From contig MU646511.1 of assembly GCA_026770585.1 (NCBI GenBank), positions 541,554 to 555,003 on the forward strand: a stretch of 13,450 bases of DNA. Direction: 5' to 3'. The stretch comes from Baffinella frigidus. Taxonomy: Eukaryota > Cryptophyceae > Cryptomonadales > Baffinellaceae. Made by a program: the position numbers and the translations under genes. Below are positions 8,206-13,450 of the stretch, piece by piece (position 1 is the stretch's first letter; every line of letters begins with the position of its first letter). The notes beneath the pieces were generated by a model, which made no database searches, had not been told where the DNA came from, and saw only the letters and a list, made by a program, of their open reading frames with translations.

Positions 8206-8294
8206 CTGGAAGTCATCGACGCTAACCCGCACGCGCGCTCCAGCCGCGTCCGCTCCCGCCACTGCCCGCCCTGCATCCGCTGCCCGCCCTGCAT
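8206..8294 (-). CDS. NSF: NSF exon with VSVDDFQ and a ladder of acceptors
   Basis: Corresponds to the linker between D1 and D2. The exon begins with repeats reading DAGRA, and each GGGCGGGCAG in them can serve as acceptor. Exon starts at 8294, 8279 or 8261 all keep the frame from the preceding exon (...ADAPTPA plus one base) and give 30, 25 or 19 residues. The donor is CAG|GTACGC at 8204-8205. If the intron is not removed, the frame stays open to a stop near 7954. Confidence 0.7.
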
Positions 8295-11200
8295 CTGCCC
8301 GCCCTGCATCCGCCCCCGTTACGTCCAGCCACTCCCTATCCCAGGTTCGTGCTGACCTGGCAATACGAGACACGCGTGGTGAGAGAGTGGGAGTGTGGGC
8401 GGATGGGAGTGTGGAAGGGAGGGAGGGAGGGAGGGTGGAACGGTGGGAGAGTGGGAGGGGGGGAGGTTGGAACAACCTGCGGGGGTTTCGGGTTTCGGGT
8501 TTCGGGTTTCAGGTTTCGGATTTAGGAGTCAGCAATTTTTCGGGGTGGGATGCAAAGTACAGCTCCCTCTGTCGCCCGGGCACGCGGGGGACGCTGGGAG
8601 GGAGGGGGGGGGGGGGGGGTCAAGAGGGAGCGCACGACCAACCTGCGGGGGGTTCGAGTGTATGGTGTAGGGTGTATGATTTAGGGTTTAGGGTTTAGGG
8701 TTGAAAAACCTGCGGGGGTTGGCGCGTCTGCCTCTGCCTCGGCCAGGTCCAGCGCTCTCTGCCAACCGGCCACGTTGGAGTTCCGGGTTTAGGGTTTAGG
8801 GTTGCACCAGCGAGACCTCTGTCAGCGCCAAATGTTCTGTTGCTTCGCGATAAGGGGCTCAACAGTAATAATACACGACGCCACTCGATTCTGTCGAGTG
8901 TCGTCACATAAACCCCTCAACCCTGACCCCCCCCCCACTATCCTCTGCCTGCCACCCGGCACGAGCAACACCTCTGACAGCCACACCCCCGCGCATCCCA
9001 CAACTGCTGCACCTCAACCTCTCAAACCGTGCACCCGCCCCCACTATCGCCTGTCTCTCAAACCGTGCACCCGCCCCCACTATTTCCTGTCTGTCGCCCG
9101 GGCACGAGGTCACGGACAAGCGCCGTGCTTCTCAACCTGACCTGGTGCGGTTAAGGAGGAGAGCAGGGGGTTCATGTGGGGGCGATGATCTGCATGTAGG
9201 GTGGGCTCACAACCTGTAGGGCAAAAGAGGTGTAGGGTTTCGGGTGCGCGGAAGGGGACGATAACCTGTAGGGCAAACGAGGTGGCGGACCGGGCGAGGC
9301 CGGCCAGCTGCGCGCCCGTCCACCCCTCCGTCGCCCGCCCGGACACGACCGGGATCGCGTCCCACACCTGTACCAGCCAAGATCCTGTCACGTCCCCCAG
9401 CGGTGTCCTGTCATGTCCCACATCTGTACCGTCCGTGGCGCGTGACGTGACGCCCCGACGTCGGCACGTGCCGCCAGCACCTCCGCGCCGCGCGGGGGCG
9501 TGTGCACGCCATAACCTGTTGGGAAGGGTGGGGGAGGCGAGGGAGGGGGGGAGGGGGGATGACCGCAGGGTCGAGGCGACCGCGGTGCCGCAGTTTTCGC
9601 AAGTGGATTTCTAGGATCTCCCGGCGGCCCTCCGCGTCAGGCGCCTGGATTTCAAGATGGACTTCCAGTCGCCCGGGCCGCAGTAGCGCCTTGTCCACCA
9701 AGTCCTTGCGGTTCGTCAGCCCGATCACCTGAGTGCACCGAGAGGCTCGCAACGTGAGGAAAGGGCAGGGGTGGAGAGCACGCGGTGGTCAGGGCCTCGA
9801 GGGAAGTCGGCCCCTACATGTAGATGCCACGCGAGGGGTTTGAGGAGATGACCAGAAGCGTGTCCTGCTGCTCAACACCGGGAGATTGTCCTCCTGCTCG
9901 ACCCCGTCGCACCGTAAACCCTCAACCCTCAACCCTGCACCCTAAACTCAAAATGCTGATGGTTAGAGGCAGTGAGGGCCTAGAAGGAGGTCTTGAGAGG
10001 GGCGATACTCTCCGTGTACCTTTGGCACCACGCGGTGGTCCGGGTAGCAGGCATCACCCTCTGCTCCTAGGTGCAGGCATACCGCACGCCCGGAGCCGCA
10101 GGTCCAGGAGGTTGTCACGCCGAGAGGGAGGACACGCCTGGGAGGTCGGCACCTCCTCGAGGGAGGTCTCACGCCGAGAGGGAGGCAACAGAGAGGGGTG
10201 GAGACCAGAAGGTTGTCCTGCTCCTCGACGCCGTCCAGCTTCGCGAGGAACTGGTTCACCACCTGAAACGGGGGTCAGGCTTTAGGGGTGCGGAGTTTTG
10301 ATTTGATGCGCTGCCAGCGCACACGTACTGTAGCCAACGTACATGTATTATACAAGTAGTGTGGACATTATACAAGTATCATAAACAGCGTACACGTATT
10401 GTAGGGATTCGGGGGGACGACCGAGTCGCGCACGCCCGAGGCGCGGGTGTCCCGCGTGAGCGCCCCCCACTCTCTTGCCAGCGCATCACATCAACCCTCA
10501 TACAACTCCAAACTACTGCAAAATCGTCCAGACAGTCGTATCCATTTTAAATTTGCTCCAGACAACGAGACAACCCTAGCGAGGCGATTTGGTCCACTCC
10601 GCAGGGCTAGTGGATAGGTTTGGTTTGCGGGTTGAAGATGGAAGGGTGGGCGAGACCGAGTCGCGGACGCCAGAGGTGTCTCCCGTGAGCGTGCCCCGCT
10701 CTCGTGTCAGCGCATCCAGCTCGTCCAGAATCACCTGCCCCGCCGAATCAGGGGGTTCGGGATTCGATACGCGTCAGGGTGTTAGGGCATTTAGAGGTTG
10801 AGGTGAGGGGGTTGGGTGCAAGGACACGCAGCGGCCGGGGTGGGGAGGTTTATGGTCTAGGGTTTAGGGTTTAGGGCTGGTTTAGGGTTTATGGTTTAGA
10901 GTTGGGGGGGTACCACGTGGAGGGCGGACTGGTCGCCCCGCGCGGCCCACTCTACCTCTGAGTCGCGGAAGAGCGCCCGCACGTTCCGCTCTGCCTCCCC
11001 TACCTGCCGCATGTGTCACACCTTAGGGTCCAGGTGTTAGCGTGCAGGGTTTAGGGGTAGGTGTGCAGGGGTTGGGAGTGACGGTGCAGGGGTCCCGCGC
11101 CTCCTCAAATACAGTCTCTCTCTGTGCGCCGCAGTCTCTCTGTGCGCCGCAGTCTCTCTGTGCACCGCAGTCTCTCTGTACACCGCAGTCTCCCTGTGCA

Positions 11201-13277
11201 CCGCAGTCTCTCTGTACACCGCAGTCTCTCTGTGCACCGCAGTCTCTCTGTGCGCCGCAGTCTCTCTGTGCACCGCAGTCTCCACACGCGGGAGGGGGCG
11301 GCGCACCCACTTGTCAAGGATCTCGGGCCCCGAGACCTGGGTTAGGGTTTAGGGTTTAGGGTTTAGGGTTTAGGGTTTAGGGTTTAGGGTTTAGGGTTTA
11401 GGGTTTAGGGTTTAGGGTTTAGGGTTCAGGGTTTAAGGTTTTGGGTTCAGGGTTAAGGTTTAGGGTTCAGGGTTTAAGGTTTAGGGTTTAGGGTTTAGGG
11501 TGTGGGTTTTGGGGTTTGGGTTTTAGGGTGTAGGGGTTACGAGTTTGGGCGGGCGGGAGCGGAGGCAGCGGGCAATCTCGCGGGCGATCAGGGTCTTGCC
11601 GCACCCGGGCGGCCCGTACAGCAGCAGCCCCTGCCGGGGTGTGTGGAGTTTGCAGGTGCAATAAGGAATACTTCCCCCCCTTATTAATTATAAGGAACAA
11701 CGGAAAAAAGTTGGCCGAAACAGCAAACCTCTAAACATCCCCACCTTGACGTTGACGTGCGACACGGATCGGGAGCGCATGGTCCCAGGCGGGAGGCGCC
11801 TTTTCGCAAAAACCCTCTCCCCAACACTCTAACCCCTGCACCCTCTTCTCTAACCCTTCCATCCGCTACCCTCTACCCCAACCCCGGACCGCTGCACTCT
11901 AAAACCTAAACAGCAACCCTCTCTCCTTGACGTGGGAGACGCCGAGGGCCCTCAGATGAGGGCGCACAAATCCTAACCCTTTCAACCCTTCACACCAAAT
12001 CGCTGCACTCTAAAGCCTCAACAGCAAGGGTGAGACCTTGACGTGCGACACGGCGATGGCGATGGCGCGCGCGGGAGGCGCCGCCATAGTCCCGGGCGGG
12101 AGGCGCCTCACTCGTCGAGAACGCTCTCACTCGTCGAGAACGCTCTCAACCCAACACCCTCACCCCCCCATCTTGCCATGTGAGACGCCTAGAGGTCCAA
12201 CCCCTGCACCCCTGCACCCCTGCACCCTGCACCCTGCACCGTCACCCCTTAACCCCAAACCCCAAACCGACAATTGCTGACCTTGACGTGAGAGACACCG
12301 AGGGCACGCATAGTCCCGGGCGGGAGGCGCCGTGTCGCGAACGCTCTCCTGACAATCGCCGCCAGCGCCCCATCCAGCCCTGGGTTTACGGATTGGGGGT
12401 TGCGGTGTAGGGTTTGATGTTGCCTGGTACGCAGGCTGCCCGCATTGATCAAGGAGGGATCGCTCTCCGCACACTCGCCACCAGCACCGCGTCCAACCCT
12501 GGGTTTCGGGTTTCGGGGTTCGAGTTCGGGTTTGGGTTCGGGTTCGGGTTCGGGTTCGGGTTCGAGTTCGGGTGCAGGGTTCGGGTTCTGGTTCGGGTTC
12601 GGGCTCCGGTGCAGGGTTCGCACGCTGTAAGGGGGGCATCGTTGATCTGAACGGGGAAAGGGCTGCCGCTGAGGAGGAGGGGGACGCACCCCCTTCGCAC
12701 GCGCACGTCCTCGATGTCTTCTCCTGCAGAACAAGGTAGTGATGCCGGGGGGGCGGTGGGCTGGTGCGGGGGGATGAGGGGGGGCATGCACCCCCCACGC
12801 GGCGGCGCAGGCGCCCCACGTCGATGCCGTCCTCCTCCTCCTCCTCCTCCTCGCTCCACTCATCCTCTTCCTCCCCCCCCTCCCCGGCCAGCAGCAGCGC
12901 CTTTAGGGTTTGGGGTTTGGGGTTTGGGGTTGGAGTTTGGAGTTTGGTGTTTGGGGTTTAGAGTTGAGGGTTTAGGGTTTAGGGTGGAGGGTTTAGGAAG
13001 GAGGGTTGAGGGTGTAACCTTGCGTCCGCTTCCAGGCGTAGGCGTAGCGAGAGCCTGCTGCTCCTGTTCGGGGTACAGGGGTCAGGCGAAAGAGCTTAAG
13101 CCGCGGGCACCTCCCACAGAAACGCAATAACCGTTGGGACTCCATTTCGAGCAGGCTCTGTGCGTGAAATGGAGTGAAGAACACCTGGTCCCACGCCTCG
13201 GATTGATCGAAGCCCGCGCAGCCTGGCGCCGTCACCAGCCGCGCGATCCGCCCCCCGTCCATTCGTACGTCCATCAC
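8206..13277 (-). CDS. NSF: NSF/Sec18 vesicle-fusion ATPase: D1 domain, partial gene
   Basis: Thirteen exons join in phase: 13277-13185, 13063-13019, 12900-12792, 12379-12282, 11630-11541, 11336-11307, 11003-10914, 10734-10657, 10262-10206, 9728-9564, 9367-9266, 8758-8710, 8294-8206; together 365 codons. NSF is the AAA+ ATPase that works with alpha-SNAP to take apart SNARE complexes in membrane traffic. Seen motifs: RRVGG then [20 protein letters not shown] before the ATPase; Walker [40 protein letters not shown]; Walker [19 protein letters not shown]; sensor 1 in VIGLTNRKD; arginine fingers in [35 protein letters not shown]. The match to plant-type NSF runs unbroken through D1. The first two exons are not recognisable and the N-domain is mostly outside the window. 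The D2 domain is not seen although about 7.8 kb follow, part of it another gene. So the gene is truncated, or D2 lies beyond a giant intron, or the locus is a duplicate. Confidence 0.88.
8390..8625. repeat. G-rich tracts and GGGTTTC heptamers in an NSF intron
   Basis: GGGA/GGAG runs (8390-8466), five GGGTTTC-type heptamers (8482-8520) and a poly-G run (8598-8618) fill the intron between the exons at 8710-8758 and 8206-8294. The plus strand has quadruplex-forming potential. The string AACCTGCGGGGGTT, which is the real donor junction at 8707-8720, recurs at 8474 and 8640. Confidence 0.7.
8710..8758 (-). CDS. NSF: NSF mini-exon [16 protein letters not shown]
   Basis: 49 bp between acceptor TTGGCAG (8759 on) and donor CCCGCAG|GTTTTT. 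It starts in phase 0 after FALQ and ends one base into a codon, as the next exon requires. The position fits the charged linker after the D1 GAxL helix in NSF. Its sequence is not conserved enough to prove the call alone; phase and place support it. Confidence 0.6.
8759..9265 (-). repeat. NSF intron with copies of the SGRAT segment and a 36-bp tandem
   Basis: Units of 36 bp at 9021-9056 and 9057-9092 share CTCAAACCGTGCACCCGCCC. TCTGTCGCCCGGGCACG occurs at 9090-9106 and, exactly, at 8568-8584 in the next intron, with a weaker form near 8947. On the minus strand these read CTCGTGCCCGGGCGACAG, close to the GTGTCCGGGCGGGCGACGG that encodes VSGRAT in the exon at 9266-9367, so they look like exon fragments. 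Confidence 0.55.
9214..9230 (-). pseudogene. copy of the exon end SFALQ with donor
   Basis: CTGTAGGGCAAAAGAGG here matches the real exon end at 9266-9282 in 16 of 17 bases, 52 bp downstream in the transcript. It keeps the CAG|GTT donor sequence. Confidence 0.7.
9266..9367 (-). CDS. NSF: NSF exon [20 protein letters not shown]...
   Basis: 34 codons in phase 0, acceptor GGTACAG, donor CAG|GTTATC. The [19 protein letters not shown] stretch matches the (S/T)GAELEGLV-SA-SFAL helix of NSF D1, which carries the sensor-2-side residues. A partial copy of its acceptor and first codons (GTCCCACAYCTGTACC on the plus strand) lies 56 bp upstream, at 9415-9430. Confidence 0.88.
9564..9728 (-). CDS. NSF: NSF exon with sensor 1 and arginine fingers
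   Basis: 55 codons in phase 0, acceptor CACTCAG, donor [30 protein letters not shown] then [20 protein letters not shown] matches the second region of homology of NSF D1 almost residue for residue, with sensor-1 Asn in LTN and both Arg of RPGR present. This is the longest and least ambiguous exon in the window. Confidence 0.95.
9853..9907 (-). pseudogene. two tandem copies of the exon end [10 protein letters not shown]
   Basis: The minus strand reads [10 protein letters not shown] at about 9907-9878 and then GVEQQDTLL followed by GTCATC at 9878-9853. The real exon end at 10206 reads [10 protein letters not shown] followed by GTCTCC. A shorter remnant (DNLL) lies at 10105-10116. These copies sit in the intron after the real exon; the second keeps a usable donor. 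Confidence 0.7.
10116..10185. repeat. 54-bp spaced direct repeat CACGCCGAGAGGGAGG
   Basis: The 16-mer CACGCCGAGAGGGAGG is found at 10116-10131 and 10170-10185 within the NSF intron, next to the remnant DNLL copy and the real exon. It marks another local duplication. Confidence 0.75.
10206..10262 (-). CDS. NSF: NSF exon [19 protein letters not shown]
   Basis: 19 codons in phase 0, acceptor GTTTCAG, donor CTG|GTCTCC. Matches (V/I)VNQLL-KIDGVE-LNN(I/V)L of NSF, the segment between Walker B and sensor 1. Confidence 0.92.
10422..10487 (-). pseudogene. copy of the Walker B exon end (GVRDS + donor)
   Basis: The minus strand reads 22 open codons, [18 protein letters not shown] then VRDS, followed by GTCGTC. 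The real exon at 10657-10734 has [16 protein letters not shown] then VRDS and GTCTCG. The copy lacks the VILDE Walker B part, carries a net 6-base insertion that keeps frame, and keeps its donor. It lies 235 bp downstream in the same intron. Confidence 0.75.
10657..10734 (-). CDS. NSF: NSF exon with Walker B (VILDE)
   Basis: 26 codons in phase 0, acceptor GGGGCAG, donor [23 protein letters not shown] matches the IIFDEIDAICKQRG region of NSF. The catalytic Asp-Glu pair is kept; the usual Phe before it is Leu. Confidence 0.92.
10914..11003 (-). CDS. NSF: NSF exon [12 protein letters not shown]...RGDQSALHV
   Basis: 30 codons in phase 0, acceptor CGGCAG, donor GTG|GTACCC. Matches the VGE(T/S)E-N(V/I)R-LF-DAE and RGDQS-LHV stretches; RGDQS is typical of the plant-type protein. 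The following intron (10735-10913) holds TTTAGGG variants. Confidence 0.92.
11115..11280. repeat. 18-bp minisatellite in an NSF intron, nine copies
   Basis: Nine copies of CTCTCTGTGCRCCGCAGT fill most of the intron between the exons at 11307-11336 and 10914-11003. On the minus strand each unit is ACTGCGGTGCACAGAG-like. Because 18 is a multiple of three, open frames appear in several frames on both strands; they are artefacts. Part of the unit (GTGCGC) resembles the donor of the upstream mini-exon, GTGCGCCG. Confidence 0.9.
11307..11336 (-). CDS. NSF: NSF 30-bp micro-exon [10 protein letters not shown]
   Basis: Ten codons in phase 0. The acceptor CCTAACCCAG is formed directly from the telomere-like array; the donor is [19 protein letters not shown] followed by VGEAE in the next exon equals VNGPEILNKYVGESE of NSF. 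This makes the exon certain despite its size. Confidence 0.9.
11342..11426. repeat. perfect TTTAGGG array (about 12 units) in an intron
   Basis: The longest uninterrupted plant-type telomere repeat in the window; degenerate units continue to about 11510. It lies wholly inside the NSF intron 11337-11540, bordered by coding exons on both sides, so it is interstitial and not a chromosome end. Confidence 0.95.
11541..11630 (-). CDS. NSF: NSF exon with Walker A (GPPGCGKT)
   Basis: 30 codons in phase 0, acceptor CCGGCAG, donor [25 protein letters not shown], then [14 protein letters not shown], matches the P-loop and following helix of NSF D1. The cysteine in GCGKT is the form found in animal NSF; many plant NSFs have GTGKT. 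Confidence 0.95.
11745..12198 (-). pseudogene. ladder of four degenerate copies of the pre-Walker-A exon
   Basis: All lie in the intron 11631-12281, downstream of the intact exon ending [15 protein letters not shown]. Copies: 12172-12198 (PLGVSHGK, donor lost); 12037-12147 (RLPPGTM ... VSHVK|GTCTCA, with a 19-bp internal tandem); 11926-11955 ([10 protein letters not shown], donor changed to GAGAGA); 11745-11818 ([20 protein letters not shown] then VK|GTGGGG). Spacings are about 110, 135, 111 and 181 bp, and flanking pieces (ACAGCAA, CGCTGCACTCTAAA) recur, so whole exon-plus-intron units were duplicated. Heptamers here run in the opposite orientation (CCCTAA on the plus strand). Confidence 0.8.
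12282..12379 (-). CDS. NSF: NSF exon [20 protein letters not shown]...
   Basis: 98 bp: two bases completing Gly plus 32 codons. Acceptor GTAAACCCAG, donor AAG|GTCAGC. Matches GLD-EF-DIFRRAFASR-FPP and the LG-KHVKG lead into Walker A in NSF. A 5' partial copy lies at 12452-12498 and 3' partial copies lie downstream. Confidence 0.93.
12452..12498 (-). pseudogene. copy of the exon start [12 protein letters not shown] with acceptor
   Basis: The minus strand reads acceptor AAACCCAG, then GG and [15 protein letters not shown] followed by TGA. The real exon start is [13 protein letters not shown]. It sits about 120 bp upstream in the preceding intron. If spliced in instead of the real exon it would end the protein. 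Confidence 0.75.
12506..12615. repeat. GGGTTC hexamer array
   Basis: About fifteen GGGTTC/GGGTTT/GAGTTC units. The hexamer keeps reading frames open (Pro-Asn or Gly-Ser/Phe dipeptides) but the tract is intronic. It is a 6-bp drift form of the 7-bp intron repeat. Confidence 0.85.
12690..12723 (-). pseudogene. probable copy of the exon segment [11 protein letters not shown]
   Basis: The minus strand reads [11 protein letters not shown] between acceptor TCTGCAG and donor GGGG|GTGCGT. The real exon at 12792-12900 ends [13 protein letters not shown] with donor GGGG|GTGCAT. Both are followed by C-runs. Using it in the frame required by the next exon would read [11 protein letters not shown], which is not NSF-like, so it is treated as a copy. 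Confidence 0.45.
12792..12900 (-). CDS. NSF: NSF exon with acidic run, leading into D1
   Basis: 36 codons plus one base: [17 protein letters not shown], a run of Glu (seven GAG codons in a row), then [13 protein letters not shown]. The last base joins the next exon to give RRVGGLDGAL, matching the IGGLD motif at the start of NSF D1. The acceptor CCTAAAG is weak. The acidic insert is not usual in NSF. Confidence 0.7.
13019..13063 (-). CDS. possible upstream exon of the NSF gene
   Basis: 15 codons ([15 protein letters not shown]) between acceptor CCGAACAG and donor AAG|GTTACA, in phase 0 with its neighbours. No NSF N-domain motif is recognised. Only splice sites and phase support it. A +1 reading ([14 protein letters not shown]) is also open but would not join the next exon in frame. 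Confidence 0.4.
13141..13177. repeat. CTCCATTTC hairpin
   Basis: ACTCCATTTC and GAAATGGAGT pair around a 16-base loop containing GAGCAGGCTCTGTGC. It lies just downstream of the donor of the exon at 13185-13277. Confidence 0.6.
13185..13277 (-). CDS. possible first visible exon of the NSF gene
   Basis: 31 codons ([20 protein letters not shown], then [11 protein letters not shown]), acceptor CATTGCAG, donor CAG|GTGTTC, phase 0. It could encode part of the NSF N-domain but no motif is recognised. A short copy of its start with acceptor (GGTGATGAACGTTACGAA on the minus strand) lies upstream at 13333-13352, the same pattern seen at true NSF exons. Confidence 0.45.
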
Positions 13278-13450
13278 CTGCAATGGGGTCACGCTTTAGG
13301 GTTTAAGGTTTAAGGTTTCGGGTTTAGGGTGCTTTCGTAACGTTCATCACCTTCTCCCGGCGGGAGGGGGGGTGAGGGAGGATGGGGGGGGGGGGGGGGA
13401 GGAGGAGAGAGGGGGGGGGGGGGAGGGGGAGTGGTGGGGGTGCTGCAACG
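13278..13450. repeat. intron tail with heptamers and poly-G
   Basis: TTTAGGG/TTTAAGG units (13295-13330), the exon-start copy, then long G-runs with few interruptions (13363-13438). Nothing coding is seen. The G-runs may be assembly-sensitive. Confidence 0.6.

Noticed and set aside
7954-8475. 173-codon minus-strand frame as a complete protein
   Set aside because: It contains the real exon DAGRA...VSVDDFQ, but the rest is read-through of the CT microsatellite and G-rich intron. It is mentioned only as a possible intron-retention product.
11023-11345. Open frames of 70-105 codons on both strands across the 18-bp repeat
   Set aside because: They exist in several frames at once because the unit length is a multiple of three, and they overlap the certain NSF micro-exon. 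Repeat artefact.
11342-11510. A chromosome end at the TTTAGGG array
   Set aside because: Coding exons of the same gene lie on both sides and splice across it, so it is interstitial.
12414-12863. Long open frames with Pro-Asn, Arg-Thr or Gly-Phe dipeptides
   Set aside because: Produced by the GGGTTC hexamer array. The spliced NSF model uses only 12792-12900 and 12282-12379 here.
1-13450. Prokaryotic operon, CRISPR array, tRNA or rRNA
   Set aside because: Genes are intron-rich with GT-AG borders. Repeats are tandem with no spacer pattern, and no cloverleaf or rRNA-like stretch was recognised.

Overview
The window is eukaryotic nuclear DNA, most likely from a microalga or related protist. Evidence: two genes on the minus strand are broken into many very short exons with GT-AG splice sites (one GC-AG). 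Their introns are largely made of plant-type telomere-like heptamers (TTTAGGG on the plus strand, so CCCTAAA in the transcript). Exons are GC-rich. The only clearly recognised protein, an NSF/Sec18-type AAA+ ATPase, reads closest to plant or algal NSF. The species cannot be fixed from sequence alone; a green-lineage or other TTTAGGG-telomere alga is an inference. All exon models below come from reading splice sites and codon phase by eye.

Layout. 1-1055: no convincing gene; short direct repeats and a foldback (MITE-like) element at 802-988. 1056-4237 (minus): a 12-exon gene for an unrecognised coiled-coil protein of about 449 residues, with an acidic low-complexity N-terminus. All phases join and the model ends in a stop. 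4238-7798: gene-poor, with hairpins, two ~331-bp repeat copies rich in TTTAGGG variants, a large 21-bp minisatellite (5703-6230), a second foldback element (6656-6791), a 27-bp triplicate and another hairpin. 7799-8113: two extra copies of the last NSF exon seen. 8206-13277 (minus): 13 phase-consistent exons covering the end of the NSF N-terminal region and the whole D1 ATPase domain (Walker A, Walker B, sensor 1, arginine fingers, GAxL helix). No D2 domain is visible before the coiled-coil gene begins. 13278-13450: intron-like sequence ending in poly-G.

The most unusual signal is that many introns of both genes carry degenerate 'echoes' of an adjacent exon end, usually together with its splice donor or acceptor. 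The exon that precedes Walker A has a ladder of four partial copies in the following intron. The exon ending in VSVDDFQ has two downstream copies. The Walker [15 protein letters not shown] and VWDAIP exons have one or more each. In addition, six of eight introns inside D1 lie in phase 0 directly before a valine codon, so GT stands both at the intron start and at the start of the next exon. Together these suggest repeated local tandem duplication of exon-intron boundaries, as a source of introns, alternative exons or decay products.

The two genes share strand and intron style, but nothing shows that they act together. NSF normally disassembles SNARE complexes after membrane fusion; the role of the coiled-coil protein is unknown.
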